Source: Spirosoma arboris (GTDB lineage Bacteria > Bacteroidota > Bacteroidia > Cytophagales > Spirosomataceae). From it: a stretch of DNA of 64,000 nt. The notes beneath the pieces were generated by a model. The model worked only from the letters and a program-made list of their open reading frames with translations. It ran no database searches and had not been told where the DNA came from. Of the stretch, positions 9,241 through 18,820 are shown piece by piece. The translations under genes and the position numbers were made by a program. The stretch spans positions 62,001-126,000 of the forward strand of contig NZ_WPIN01000023.1 in assembly GCF_009754945.1 (NCBI RefSeq), in the 5' to 3' direction. The first letter of the stretch is position 1. Every line of letters starts with the position of its first letter.

Positions 9241-9864
9241 ATGATCTCCCTTCATTCACCAGAGAGACTACGACACTTCTCTTTATACCTGATGGTTGCC
9301 CTATCCATCAGTCAGTTACAGTCCTGCAAACCCAGAATTTATTCCTTTACGGCAAATCCACGTACCATTGGCCCAAATGACAGTATTCAGGTTAATTGGA
9401 AAACCAGAGGAATGGCGACGTTACTTATTCATGATCGACCTATGCCTGGACCCGACACTACGAGTCGATTACGGGAGTTGACGTTAGTGGTACAAAAAAA
9501 TGGGCATGAAATCAGTAAAATGATTCAGGTCGCGGTGTTGCCCAATGGAATAACAGACAAGATCGTTTTTAAAACCGTGTTGCATGGCGACACGCTGATA
9601 GCTGCGGGTGTAAACAATCCCTTACGCTGGGGAGATGCATTTGATATTCGAACAGTACAGGAGGGATCGGGCAGATCGCTTACAGTTCTTCATGCAGGCC
9701 ATATATTACATCTGGAGCCTTCTTCCGAGCCCAATAAAGCGCTATTGGGAACGCCAGTTAAAGGGAATTGGGAGTTTCGGTCATTACTGACACCGGCAGA
9801 AAAGGCAGATCATCGACTGGCTCCAGACCGTTTGAGTATACTTATTACTGTACAACACCACTAA
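9241..9864 (+). CDS. Putative lipoprotein, upstream partner of phosphoesterase
   Basis: I chose ATG at 9241, which gives 207 residues. The N-terminus is then a hydrophobic signal (FSLYLMVALSISQLQSC) whose LQSC resembles a lipobox. The frame is open to a GTG at 9175, which would place the hydrophobic stretch too far inside. Residues just after the cysteine (PRIYSFTANPRTIGPNDSI) resemble an Ig-like or CARDB-type beta strand region, but no catalytic motif is visible. The stop is one base before the phosphoesterase start, so the two are probably co-translated. It is likely anchored in the envelope. Confidence 0.7.
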   Translation: MISLHSPERLRHFSLYLMVALSISQLQSCKPRIYSFTANPRTIGPNDSIQVNWKTRGMATLLIHDRPMPGPDTTSRLRELTLVVQKNGHEISKMIQVAVLPNGITDKIVFKTVLHGDTLIAAGVNNPLRWGDAFDIRTVQEGSGRSLTVLHAGHILHLEPSSEPNKALLGTPVKGNWEFRSLLTPAEKADHRLAPDRLSILITVQHH

Positions 9865-9865
9865 T

Positions 9866-11218
9866 ATGGCTATCGAAAATATTAAGACCATTATCCTGCT
9901 CATGTTTGAGAATCGCTCGTTTGATCACATGCTGGGTCACTTGAGCTATGAAGGATTACAACCCAATGCTGACGGCTTACGGGAGCCTCTGCAACAGTAC
10001 GAGAATATATATCAGGGGGGGAGCTATATACCATTTTCAATACCCAGCGATACCCAATTATCTTCAGATATTCCGCACGAGTTTAATCAGGTAGCTACCC
10101 AGCTGGCTCGTTCAAGTGTCAACGGAAAACTGACTATGTCCGGATTCGTTGAAGCCTACGCTGATTTTACGCAGGAGAATCCTAATGTGCAGGCCGAACC
10201 GATGGGTTTCTTCAAATCGACTCAAGTGCCTATTACCAGCTTTTTAGCCCGTCAATATTGCGTCTGTGACCGATGGTTTTCATCGCTGCCAACGAGCACA
10301 CAACCTAATCGTACGATGGCATTTTGTGGAGAAAGCGCCATTTACAAGACGGGTCTACAGGTGATTCCTGCTACGGGTAATTTATTTGACTGGCTGAATC
10401 AGGCTGGGATTAGCTGGCGGGTCTACCATGATGGTTTTTCTTTTTTTGGATTGTATCCCAGTTTGTGGAGCTATGTCCTGGGGAGTAAGTTTCGGGATTA
10501 TGAACGTCTCTATAGCGATATGCAGCAGGGAGATGTTCCGCAAGTAATTATTGTGGAGCCAAGCTATCAGGATGCTCCGCATATTGGCCCTGACCATCCC
10601 AACGACAATCATGCTCCGTTAGCAATTGGTTGGGGAGAAGATTTCCTGCGCAGAACCTATGAAGCCGCTATCGCTAATCCGGCTGTCTGGAAAGAAACAT
10701 TAATGGTCGTTTACTATGACGAGCATGGCGGTTTCTATGATCATGTGGCACCACCCGATTTTCAAAGTCAGACTACGCATACGCCACCTTTTACATTTGA
10801 TAGTTTAGGACCAAGGATACCAGGTATTCTGATTTCACCCTGGGTTAAATCAGGGAGTGTTTGCCATTCGCTTTTCGATCACACGTCTGTATTACAATTT
10901 CTGGCCGAAAAATTTACTCCTGGTAAACCATATTCAGCTGCTGTGGAGGCCAGAAGGAAGCAAACTCCCGGAATTGCCAGCCTATCTGCCGCCTTGAGTG
11001 ATACGTCTTCTCTACAGCCAACACCGCCACCCGCTGGCCCTATCTTCGTACAGTCGGCTTTAGGAGACACGATTGCTACTCCGCCAGATAGTGCCATGGG
11101 ACAGTCTTTTGAGCAGGCAGCCCGACAAATGATGACCCTTAAGCCGAAAAAGGTACGTGATAAATACCCCGAATTATATCAATGGAAGGCTGCTGTTGAC
11201 CAGGCGAGATCTGGTTAA
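9866..11218 (+). CDS. Phosphoesterase family protein (phospholipase C / AcpA-type acid phosphatase)
   Basis: The 450-residue protein matches the phosphoesterase family of non-haemolytic phospholipase C and AcpA. It has the N-terminal metal motif MFENRSFDHMLGHL and LPTSTQPNRTMAF, which corresponds to the family T/S-x-P-N-R nucleophile region. Further motifs are VVYYDEHGGFYDHVAPP, GPRIPGILISPWVKSG and FDHTSVLQFLAEKF. It hydrolyses phosphate mono- or diesters; the substrate is not decidable. Most relatives are exported by Tat or Sec, yet no signal peptide is visible here. The lipoprotein one base upstream may be a partner. An intrinsic terminator follows at 11358. Confidence 0.87.
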   Translation: MAIENIKTIILLMFENRSFDHMLGHLSYEGLQPNADGLREPLQQYENIYQGGSYIPFSIPSDTQLSSDIPHEFNQVATQLARSSVNGKLTMSGFVEAYADFTQENPNVQAEPMGFFKSTQVPITSFLARQYCVCDRWFSSLPTSTQPNRTMAFCGESAIYKTGLQVIPATGNLFDWLNQAGISWRVYHDGFSFFGLYPSLWSYVLGSKFRDYERLYSDMQQGDVPQVIIVEPSYQDAPHIGPDHPNDNHAPLAIGWGEDFLRRTYEAAIANPAVWKETLMVVYYDEHGGFYDHVAPPDFQSQTTHTPPFTFDSLGPRIPGILISPWVKSGSVCHSLFDHTSVLQFLAEKFTPGKPYSAAVEARRKQTPGIASLSAALSDTSSLQPTPPPAGPIFVQSALGDTIATPPDSAMGQSFEQAARQMMTLKPKKVRDKYPELYQWKAAVDQARSG

Positions 11219-11357
11219 GGTTCACTTAGGGATAATAAAGTTGATTTGTCTGAAAATCAGTAACTAACTCTTCAGGCTGATAGTCCATTAACATCGATTT
11301 TTCGTAGTATTGAACAGTCACGTACAGCGATGTACGATGGTGTGGATAAGATTGCTC

Positions 11358-11390
11358 AAACGCCAGTCTCGCTGAGGCTGGCGTTTTTTT
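11358..11390 (+). terminator. Rho-independent terminator after phosphoesterase
   Basis: AAACGCCAG (11358-11366) pairs with CTGGCGTTT (11378-11386). An inner CTC/GAG extension and a run of T residues to 11390 complete it. It lies 139 bp after the phosphoesterase stop on the same strand. Confidence 0.85.
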
Positions 11391-11398
11391 GCGATAAA

Positions 11399-11437
11399 TG
11401 CAACAAGAGTTACAGTATTTGCAACAAGAGTGATAGT
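11399..11437. repeat. Short direct repeat, 21-bp period
   Basis: Two copies of TGCAACAAGAGT-x-A-x-AGT (11399-11416 and 11420-11437) are offset by 21 bp, about two helical turns. They could be paired half-sites for a regulator. No regulated gene is close by. Confidence 0.5.
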
Positions 11438-11533
11438 CTGGCGGGCGTCATCAAGCTAATTTTGAACCGTTATTCAGAGGTCGCTTGCGACTGGGAAATC
11501 TGAATGACGCTTCAACCATACCCTTTGTAAAGC

Positions 11534-11565
11534 CAAAAGCCCCAACCGCAAGGAAGGGGCTTTTG
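11534..11565. terminator. GC-rich hairpin, probable bidirectional terminator
   Basis: CAAAAGCCCC (11534-11543) pairs perfectly with GGGGCTTTTG (11556-11565) across a 12-nt loop. The A- and T-rich outer arms suit an intrinsic terminator on either strand. Confidence 0.6.
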
Positions 11566-11636
11566 AGTTATAAAGAAAAAAATAGATCGATCCGAATAGT
11601 CGTGGGGAGCCAGAAACGCAACGAGCGATATTGAGG

Positions 11637-11664
11637 AATATCCCGCCAATATTGGCGGGATATT
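11637..11664. repeat. Perfect 28-bp palindrome
   Basis: The left half AATATCCCGCCAAT (11637-11650) is followed with no spacer by its exact reverse complement ATTGGCGGGATATT. The zero-length loop makes an RNA hairpin terminator unlikely. A dimeric protein binding site or a repeat end fits better. No second copy was noticed in the window. Confidence 0.8.
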
Positions 11665-12126
11665 TACCGCACTACATTTCTTAACTTAAATTCTGACTCT
11701 ACTTACAAGTCAGGCAAATCAAGCGTAAAGCCGAATGACATTGGGAAATTCCGATAAAGATTTTCGTTTAATCCTATGATGTAAAAATTTATGATCTAAA
11801 CCACCCTCGCGCTACAATCGGTGGTATGCCTTTCGGTTTCATGATTTATTCTTACAATACTTATTTGCCCTACCATTTTGAAAAACAACCTTACCAAAAT
11901 GGAAAACTATCCGCGGGTTCACAGTTAGAACATTTTTAGTTTATATCTAGTAATGGGCTCATTAATAGTGTCTTATAGGTAATAGGCTGCGGCAAGAATA
12001 CAATCTGGCACAGGTTTGGCTAAACGAATTCATCCACTAGCTGCGAACTGTATCGGATTACCCAAAATGCAGCAGACAGATGTGATTAAGTTACGTTTCT
12101 CGGTGCATAATCCTGTTTTCCAATTA

Positions 12127-12753
12127 ATGAAAACCAGGTATAAAATATATAGCTTATTGATCGTCGGTATACCGTTACTGGGCGTTTGGCTGGTATGGGA
12201 TTATCTGCCCGGTCGATTCCCAATCTACCTAAATGACAATGATAAGCCCGATCATTTTGTGTCGCGGCAGGAATGGCTGCGCATGTTGTTGAGTGTCCTG
12301 TTCATCCTGGGACTCATTCGTAGTGTGGTTCTTGCCCTTCTGAGTAAACGTATCAATGAGCAAGACGTGCGTTTTACACGAATTTACCTCCTGTCCGCAG
12401 CTTTCATAAGTAGCATTCTGGGGCTATTTACGATGAAGACTGTTTATCATTCTTCTGATTTTCTACCTGTTCTACTCGTGCTGTTTGGGGCTGCTGGTGT
12501 GTATCTGACAGTTGCTACAAACAGACCTTCTGATGATCAGACGGTTAACTCAAGCCTTGTCCGCCAACGGAATGAATCGTTAAGCCAGATGCATACGCTA
12601 TCTCGTCTGGCGCTCATTCGAGTGAATCTACTGGCTGCTTTAGTAATGCTCTTCGCGAGGAGTGAGGATCGCTGGACAATTGGTATAACGGCTAATCTGC
12701 TGGCATTAGCTGCCCTATCTGTTATGGAAGTAATTCGTCGACCATCAGGTTAA
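12127..12753 (+). CDS. Membrane protein with DUF1648/SdpI-like segment
   Basis: I chose ATG at 12127 (208 residues); a TTG 111 bp upstream extends the frame without sense. Four to six hydrophobic segments are visible. After the first helix the sequence WDYLPGRFPIYLNDNDKPDH followed by F-V-S-x-x-E-W resembles the DUF1648 pattern found in SdpI-like proteins (L-P-x-x-x-P-x-H-x-N/G-x-x-G-x-P-D). The role is unknown in most bacteria. It precedes kup on the same strand by 118 bp, but no link to potassium is established. Confidence 0.65.
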   Translation: MKTRYKIYSLLIVGIPLLGVWLVWDYLPGRFPIYLNDNDKPDHFVSRQEWLRMLLSVLFILGLIRSVVLALLSKRINEQDVRFTRIYLLSAAFISSILGLFTMKTVYHSSDFLPVLLVLFGAAGVYLTVATNRPSDDQTVNSSLVRQRNESLSQMHTLSRLALIRVNLLAALVMLFARSEDRWTIGITANLLALAALSVMEVIRRPSG

Positions 12754-12871
12754 ATTCAATCGATTAATAACCTGATGGAGAATGGCTGTTTTCCCAACGG
12801 GAGCTCATTGCTCAGCCTAGTATACAACCGACCAAAGGGTGCATTGTACGCAACCACCCTACTTAATTTCT

Positions 12872-14824
12872 ATGACTGATAAAAAAAATATCGATACTGT
12901 TTCGGCGGCTGGGTTGCTGGTTGCCATGGGTATCATTTATGGAGATATTGGTACCTCACCACTCTATACGTTACGGGCTATTATTGGGCCAACAGCTGCC
13001 ATTAAAGCAGAGGTCGTACTGGGGGCGCTTTCCTGCGTATTCTGGACGCTTACTTTACAAACAACGGTGAAGTATGTTATTCTGATCTTGCGGGCCGATA
13101 ACCGGGGAGAGGGTGGCATTTTTGCGCTTTACGCACTCATTCGCCGGCATGCCCGCTGGTTAACGTTGCCTGCCATTATAGGCGGTTCGGCCCTATTGGC
13201 CGATGGCATTATTACGCCCCCTATTTCAGTTTCCTCGGCGGTTGAAGGCCTGCGGCTGCTGTATCCGACCATTACGGACACGCTGATTATTCAGATTGTC
13301 CTGGTCATCCTAACCATTCTTTTTCTAATTCAGGCGTTTGGGACTAGTGTGGTGGGTACTGCTTTTGGCCCTATTATGTTAGTCTGGTTTATCATGTTGG
13401 GTACGCTGGGTATTTTTCAGATTGTGCAGGCTCCCGGTATTCTTACTGCGTTAAACCCATACCATGCCTGGTGGTTAGTATCAGAATACCCCGGCGGATT
13501 CTGGTTATTAGGCTCAGTATTTCTATGCACAACAGGGGCCGAAGCCTTGTATTCAGACATGGGTCACTGTGGGCGAGGCAATATTCGATTGAGCTGGGCA
13601 TTCGTGAAAACGTGCCTGATCCTGAATTATTTGGGGCAGGGTGCCTGGTTGCTGAGTGTAGAAGGTCAGTCACTGAATGAACGAATTCCGTTCTATGAGT
13701 TAATGCCCCCCTGGTTTCTTACTCTGGGCATTATTATCGCTACTGCGGCCACGGTCATTGCCAGCCAGGCGCTGATTAGTGGGTCGTTTACCCTGATCAG
13801 CGAAGCCATTCGACTAAACTTCTGGCCCAAGGTTCAACTGCGATACCCTAGTGCACAAAAGGGGCAGCTGTATGTGCCGAGCGTTAACCTGCTGCTATGG
13901 GCAGGATGCGTTGGCGTTGTCCTTTACTTCCAGAAATCGTCCAATATGGAAGCCGCTTATGGGTTGGCTATTACGCTGACGATGTTGATGACAACATTAC
14001 TGATGTCGTATTACCTGTATACTCACAAGTACCAGGCTTGGTGGGTCGTTTTATTTCTGACGGTCTATCTAGGTCTGGAAGGTAGTTTTTTAGTGGCTAA
14101 CCTGATCAAGTTTCCGCATGGTGGCTGGGTTTCTGTGTTAATTGGAGCGGCCATTGCGTCGGTTATGTATATCTGGTTGCAAGCCTTTCAGATTAAGTTA
14201 CGCCTGACCGAATATGTGCGGATTGACCACTATATCCAGGCAATCAAAGAGCTTAGTCGGGATATTAGTATTCCCAAGTATGCTACTCACCTGGTATTCA
14301 TGAGCAATGCAGGTCGCCAGTCGGAAATTGAGTCGAAAATCATTTATTCGATTTTTCAAAAACGACCCAAACGCGCTGATATCTACTGGTTTGTGCACGT
14401 GGATACCACCGATGATCCGTATACAATGGAATATAAAGTGAACACCATCGCTCCCGATGATGCCTATAAGGTGACGTTTAAACTGGGTTTCCGGGTCGAG
14501 CAGCGGATCAATCTATTCTTCCGCAAAGTGATCGAAGACATGGTTCGTAATAAGGAGGTTGATATTACGAGTCGCTATGAATCGCTCAGTCGTCAGAACG
14601 TCATTGGTGATTTTCGATTTGTGGTTCTGGAGAAGTTCCTTTCTTTTGAAAATGAACTGCCCTTTCGTGAGCGGTTCATCATGAATATTTACTTTTTTAT
14701 TAAGGGATATACTACGTCTGAAGATCGCTGGTTTGGCCTGGACAGCAGTTCGGTTAAAATTGAAAAAGTACCCTTAGTGATTCGCCCGGTTGATAATATT
14801 CAATTAAAACGATTGGCTACTTAA
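12872..14824 (+). CDS. kup: KUP-family potassium uptake transporter
   Basis: With ATG at 12872 the protein has 650 residues (E. coli Kup has 622). A GTG 33 bp upstream only adds an unrelated peptide. The KUP signature GIIYGDIGTSPLYTLRAIIG lies about residues 20-40. GADG-like loop ALLADGIITPPISVSSAVEG and GTEALYSDMGHCG-type segment TTGAEALYSDMGHCGRGNIR follow. About twelve membrane helices occupy the first 430 residues, then comes a soluble C-terminal domain. It imports K+ in symport with H+ in the inner membrane. It converges with the ABC exporter genes. Confidence 0.95.
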   Translation: MTDKKNIDTVSAAGLLVAMGIIYGDIGTSPLYTLRAIIGPTAAIKAEVVLGALSCVFWTLTLQTTVKYVILILRADNRGEGGIFALYALIRRHARWLTLPAIIGGSALLADGIITPPISVSSAVEGLRLLYPTITDTLIIQIVLVILTILFLIQAFGTSVVGTAFGPIMLVWFIMLGTLGIFQIVQAPGILTALNPYHAWWLVSEYPGGFWLLGSVFLCTTGAEALYSDMGHCGRGNIRLSWAFVKTCLILNYLGQGAWLLSVEGQSLNERIPFYELMPPWFLTLGIIIATAATVIASQALISGSFTLISEAIRLNFWPKVQLRYPSAQKGQLYVPSVNLLLWAGCVGVVLYFQKSSNMEAAYGLAITLTMLMTTLLMSYYLYTHKYQAWWVVLFLTVYLGLEGSFLVANLIKFPHGGWVSVLIGAAIASVMYIWLQAFQIKLRLTEYVRIDHYIQAIKELSRDISIPKYATHLVFMSNAGRQSEIESKIIYSIFQKRPKRADIYWFVHVDTTDDPYTMEYKVNTIAPDDAYKVTFKLGFRVEQRINLFFRKVIEDMVRNKEVDITSRYESLSRQNVIGDFRFVVLEKFLSFENELPFRERFIMNIYFFIKGYTTSEDRWFGLDSSSVKIEKVPLVIRPVDNIQLKRLAT

Positions 14825-14858
14825 ACGAGGCTTTCTGAATTAGTCAATTGACTGTTTC

Positions 14859-15986
14859 TTAGCCTAAAGACTGATAGTGATAGCGATAAAGTAGCCCCCA
14901 GGCAGCCACTATATTACCAACGGCAAGCAGTTCTGTAAATCCGAACAGAATGAGTAAAAGGGAAAAAGTAAACAACCCGAATACTGCCCGTAAATAATAA
15001 TCCATACGTTGGCCGAGCCCGTACAGAAGAGCGCGAAATAATAGGGTTATACTGAGCGTCAACAAGGTACCGATCAGTCCCTCTCTGACCCCACCGACAG
15101 CCAGAAACCAGACTATCTCCGGTAGCAACAGTAAACTATACAGGGCTCCTTGCTGACAGTACAACTGCCATTGGCTGTAAGGAAAGTTTCGGGCGAAACG
15201 CAGATAGAATAACTCGAACTCACTCGACTGATAAATGAGTATAACGTGTGCCAGAGCAATACATAAACTTAGTATTCCGAACAGTCGTATATCTGTATGG
15301 GCGTCTGGGAATATAGTGAAAATGAGTACAATGCTGATCGCTGATGCTAATTTGGTAATGGCATACGTGACGCGTTTCTTGGCGATCACTTCATATAAAA
15401 ACAGGCTAAAGAACGGCTTGGGCCAACTTCTTAGCCAGGTTAACCGAGTTACGTTAGCTGGTTCGGTAACCGTCGTATTGATCAATCGAGTATAATACGA
15501 AGCACTGTACAAAATAAGCGTCAGCAGATAAACGGGTATCAGTAAAGGAATGATCCAGTGCCCGAAAGCAAATCCGATGATCATGGCAAATACGCCTAAG
15601 GCAACAATGGGTAGTACAATGATAAGCTGAACTATTGACCAGGACTGAACCTGCCGGACCTGACTTAGCGCATTACTACTATAAAACAAAAACTGGACGT
15701 CCACTCGCTTCAGCCGTCCGGCAACGTATTGCCAGCTTTTCATCGTGTACAGGAAACAGAGACTAAACAGGAACACCACGCCCAATGGCTCGCTAACCGA
15801 CGTGATGGCTAGTTTTAACGCATTCAGAATGATTTGTTCTTTGGTTAAGTGGGTCTGATTCAGTACACTAGTATAGAAGAAGTTGATAAAAATAACGATA
15901 AACAGAGATAGCAATAAGCCGGTATGCTCCCGGTAAAAACCGTTGGTCACTACTTTGACTAATACGCGGGTCAGGGGTCTTTTCAT
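14859..15986 (-). CDS. ABC transporter membrane protein (ABC-2-like)
   Basis: The 375-residue protein has about eight to ten hydrophobic helices and no enzymatic motif. Its ATG overlaps the TGA of the ATPase gene by four bases (15983-15986), so the two are translationally coupled. By position and topology it is the permease of a two-gene ABC system. The N-terminal half has long cytoplasmic basic stretches, as in the poorly characterised exporters of Bacteroidota. The substrate is unknown. Confidence 0.75.
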   Translation of the reverse strand: MKRPLTRVLVKVVTNGFYREHTGLLLSLFIVIFINFFYTSVLNQTHLTKEQIILNALKLAITSVSEPLGVVFLFSLCFLYTMKSWQYVAGRLKRVDVQFLFYSSNALSQVRQVQSWSIVQLIIVLPIVALGVFAMIIGFAFGHWIIPLLIPVYLLTLILYSASYYTRLINTTVTEPANVTRLTWLRSWPKPFFSLFLYEVIAKKRVTYAITKLASAISIVLIFTIFPDAHTDIRLFGILSLCIALAHVILIYQSSEFELFYLRFARNFPYSQWQLYCQQGALYSLLLLPEIVWFLAVGGVREGLIGTLLTLSITLLFRALLYGLGQRMDYYLRAVFGLFTFSLLLILFGFTELLAVGNIVAAWGLLYRYHYQSLG

Positions 15987-16618
15987 GAGTTATACCGTAT
16001 TGTAGTATGCTCAACGACTATTTCCTGAACGGTCGGTAGAAGGCCTCCCTCGAATGCCTGATGCGACGACAGCAAAACGATTGTTTCCTGCTGGTGGCAC
16101 TGTCTGGCAATCCATGAATACAGAATAGGTAAGGATTCGACATCAAGTGTCGTCAGGGGTTCATCTAACAGGATACAGGTGGGCCTCCCCAGAAAAGCCA
16201 GAACCAGGGAAAGTTTTTTAAGCATGCCACTCGAATACGTACTGACCGGATCGTTCACATAAGAAGTCATATGCATACTTTCCAGATAGAAATCCTCCTG
16301 ATGGCTGGACACGTTTTTGGCTGATTTAAACAATCGAATGAGTTCGATTCCGGTTAGAAATTCAGGGAATATGGGCTCGGCTTCGGCAAAATTGACTACA
16401 CTACGATAGGCTACCGACTGCTTCTTGATGTTCAATCGTTCGTTTAGGATAATATCGCCCTCAAAAGACGTTATACCCGCTAGTGCTTTCAGAAACGTGC
16501 TCTTGCCCGATCCATTACTGCCCCGAACCCAGTAAATACCCGGTGTAATCGTAAAGGTATCGATCTGAAGAACGACATGGCTGTTATATGATTTTCTGAA
16601 ATTCTTGATTTGCAGCAT
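15983..16618 (-). CDS. ABC transporter ATP-binding protein
   Basis: I placed the start at the ATG at 16618 (MLQIKNFRKSY), giving 211 residues. A GTG at 16648 would add ten odd residues. Walker A is GSNGSGKSTFLKAL. The signature is the divergent YSSGMLKKLSLVLA, Walker B is CILLDEP and the switch histidine is in LLSSHQAFEGG. It energises the membrane protein encoded immediately downstream with a 4-nt overlap. Length and short N-terminus fit ABC-2-type exporters. Confidence 0.9.
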   Translation of the reverse strand: MLQIKNFRKSYNSHVVLQIDTFTITPGIYWVRGSNGSGKSTFLKALAGITSFEGDIILNERLNIKKQSVAYRSVVNFAEAEPIFPEFLTGIELIRLFKSAKNVSSHQEDFYLESMHMTSYVNDPVSTYSSGMLKKLSLVLAFLGRPTCILLDEPLTTLDVESLPILYSWIARQCHQQETIVLLSSHQAFEGGLLPTVQEIVVEHTTIRYNS

Positions 16619-16753
16619 TTGGAAAAGAAGCAAGATTCGCCGAGTCACAAATAAACGTCGAATTAGCCTATGGTGAGAACAGGAGCTGCTTAAAATTGCT
16701 TCGATTGTAAGGGAACGTGAGCTTACAGGACAGGAAAATCGGAGCGAATTGGC

Positions 16754-17674
16754 TTAATTGAACGACCGTCTGAATTCTAGTGGCGAAAGGTTCGTTTTCG
16801 TTTTAAATAGCTTGCTAAACGATTGCGAATGCTCAAATCCTAAAGCGTATGCCACTTCGCTTATCGATAAAGTAGTGGTAGACAGTTGCTCTTTTGCTTT
16901 TTCAATCAGTTTATCATGAATATACTGCTGTGCATTTTGTCCGATCAATGACCGCAGCATATCACTTAAATAACTGGGCGATAGGTTGAGGTGATCAGCC
17001 AGATAACTGACGGTTGGCAAGCCCTGTTCTAACAACGCCTGCGTGTTAAAATAATGCTCCAGTTCCTCCTCCAGCTTTTGTAGCAGATTATGGTTTACCG
17101 CTTTTCGGGTAATGAACTGACGTTTATAAAAACGATTCGCATAGTTCAGCAACAACTCAATTTGAGAAATAACTACGTCCTGACTGAAATCATCGATCCG
17201 GCTGGACAATTCTTTATCGATTAGGTTGAAGATCTCAAAGATTGTTCCTTTTTCATCCTCAGAAAGATGCAACGTTTCATTGGTTGAATACGAGAAGAAG
17301 CCATACTGCCTGATGGTTTTGGCCAGGGGATAGCCTAAAAAGAAATCCGGATGAATCAGCAATGTATACTCCGAACACGCGCTGACATCGTTATTATTGC
17401 TGCCGATGAGCTGGCCTGGAGACGCAAATAACAGACCACCTTCATCAAAATCATAATAACTCTGACCGTACCTTAAATTACCCTTCAGTTTGGGTTTATA
17501 GGCTATCTTATAAAAGCCAAGCACGTGGTAGTGAGGAATCTTGGACCCGTCAACCTGCGTATAGGAGCCATTGATCAAACTAACCAACGGATGCTGAGGT
17601 TTCAGTAAACCAAATGCCCGGTGCGCATCGGTTAGTGATTCTATTTTATAAGGGCTGTTTTCTTCCTTCTTCAT
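16754..17674 (-). CDS. AraC-family transcriptional regulator
   Basis: The 306-residue protein has an N-terminal sensory region (about 1-190) and a C-terminal double helix-turn-helix. The first helix pair is VSYLADHLNLSPSYLSDMLR. The second is SISEVAYALGFEHSQSFSKL, with the family ending LSPLEFRRSFN. It lies 91 bp downstream of the SDR gene on the same strand. In Bacteroidota this SDR/AraC pairing usually suggests that the regulator controls the neighbouring oxidoreductase, which is inference here. No ligand is known. Confidence 0.9.
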   Translation of the reverse strand: MKKEENSPYKIESLTDAHRAFGLLKPQHPLVSLINGSYTQVDGSKIPHYHVLGFYKIAYKPKLKGNLRYGQSYYDFDEGGLLFASPGQLIGSNNNDVSACSEYTLLIHPDFFLGYPLAKTIRQYGFFSYSTNETLHLSEDEKGTIFEIFNLIDKELSSRIDDFSQDVVISQIELLLNYANRFYKRQFITRKAVNHNLLQKLEEELEHYFNTQALLEQGLPTVSYLADHLNLSPSYLSDMLRSLIGQNAQQYIHDKLIEKAKEQLSTTTLSISEVAYALGFEHSQSFSKLFKTKTNLSPLEFRRSFN

Positions 17675-17765
17675 AACTTAGTGGATGAAAAATGATAACC
17701 GACCTCCATTTAACGATCGGTTATCATGGATGCTTTATCAATAAATTTTCCAGTGCCTGAGTTCC

Positions 17766-18647
17766 TTAGTTGGATGAACCCTGAGCCGAATTAGAAACAT
17801 CTTCCCACGCTTCCCAGGTCGCCAGACGCTCGGCGTATGCTGCTCGTACCCAAGGCAAACAATGACTGCCTAAAAAGAATCTCAATGGTGGATTTTCTGC
17901 ATCTACAACGTTGAAGAGCGCTTCCGGGGTTGCTTCCGGATCGCCCCTTTCCAGCGTTTTTAAATTATCAATAAACTGCGCCTTGAAACCGGTGTAGATG
18001 TCGAGACCTTGGGCGAACTTCAAGGATTCCTGACTTCCGAATTCGGTGGCGTAGGCACCCGGCTCGATAATGGTTACGTTGATACCAAACGGTTTAACTT
18101 CTGCGGCCAGGCTTTCATGAATTGCCTCGAATGCCCATTTTGACGAACAGTAGTAGCCAATCACGGGTAAGGTTACGTGGCCAAGATTGCTCGATGTGCC
18201 CAGGATGTGACCGCCACCCTGCTTCCGTAGCAGCGGCAGAGCTGCCTGAATAACAGAAACCGGCCCAATTACATTCGTTTCGTAAAGTGCGCGAATATCA
18301 TCTGCGCTGGCTTCCTCAATAGTGCCCACTAGTGAATAACCGGCGTTATTAAACACAATATCGAGCCTGCCGAAATGAGCGTAAGCTTGCTCTACGGCTG
18401 TTTTTACCTGATCTGGCCGTGTCACGTCCAGTTCCAGTGTTAGCACATTTTCTCCATATTTTTCGTTCAGGCCAGCAATGCTTTCCAACCTGCGTGCGGT
18501 AGCAGCCACCTTGTCGCCACGCTTGAGGGCGGCCTCAGTCCAAACACGTCCAAATCCACGGGAAGCCCCCGTAATGAACCAGATTTTAGTAGAAGGTACA
18601 GATGTTGTTGTCGGTTGACTGTTTGCCTTTTCACTCTGATGTGTCAT
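17766..18647 (-). CDS. Short-chain dehydrogenase/reductase
   Basis: The 293-residue classical SDR has the cofactor motif TGASRGFGR near residue 27, NNAG in VFNNAGYSL, and the catalytic Y-x-x-x-K in YYCSSKWAFEA. A serine in GTSSNLGHV completes the triad. The N-terminal 18 residues are a low-complexity Ser/Thr tail without a signal peptide. The arginines after the glycine motif suggest NADP(H). The substrate is not predictable. It is followed by an AraC regulator gene on the same strand. Confidence 0.9.
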   Translation of the reverse strand: MTHQSEKANSQPTTTSVPSTKIWFITGASRGFGRVWTEAALKRGDKVAATARRLESIAGLNEKYGENVLTLELDVTRPDQVKTAVEQAYAHFGRLDIVFNNAGYSLVGTIEEASADDIRALYETNVIGPVSVIQAALPLLRKQGGGHILGTSSNLGHVTLPVIGYYCSSKWAFEAIHESLAAEVKPFGINVTIIEPGAYATEFGSQESLKFAQGLDIYTGFKAQFIDNLKTLERGDPEATPEALFNVVDAENPPLRFFLGSHCLPWVRAAYAERLATWEAWEDVSNSAQGSSN

Positions 18648-18820
18648 ATCGTAAACTTGATAATTAATGATGCATCAAAGGTCAGGCTCTCCCAGTAGTT
18701 GGCTGTAGTCGAATTGAGGGGATTTGTAGTCAAAATGAGAAAAAGGTCGCCACGTCAAAAGCGCAGCATGGCATGTGGCCAATGGTTCAAAAGCTATATC
18801 GCGAAGAGCCATATCCCTGT

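Larger units (their letters stand above)
11219..12126. other. Long gene-free interval with several hairpins and repeats
   Basis: About 900 bp without a convincing gene. It contains a terminator (11358-11390), a direct repeat (11399-11437), a second GC-rich hairpin (11534-11565) and a perfect 28-bp palindrome (11637-11664), all listed separately. From 11665 to the membrane protein start I see nothing further. Confidence 0.6.
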
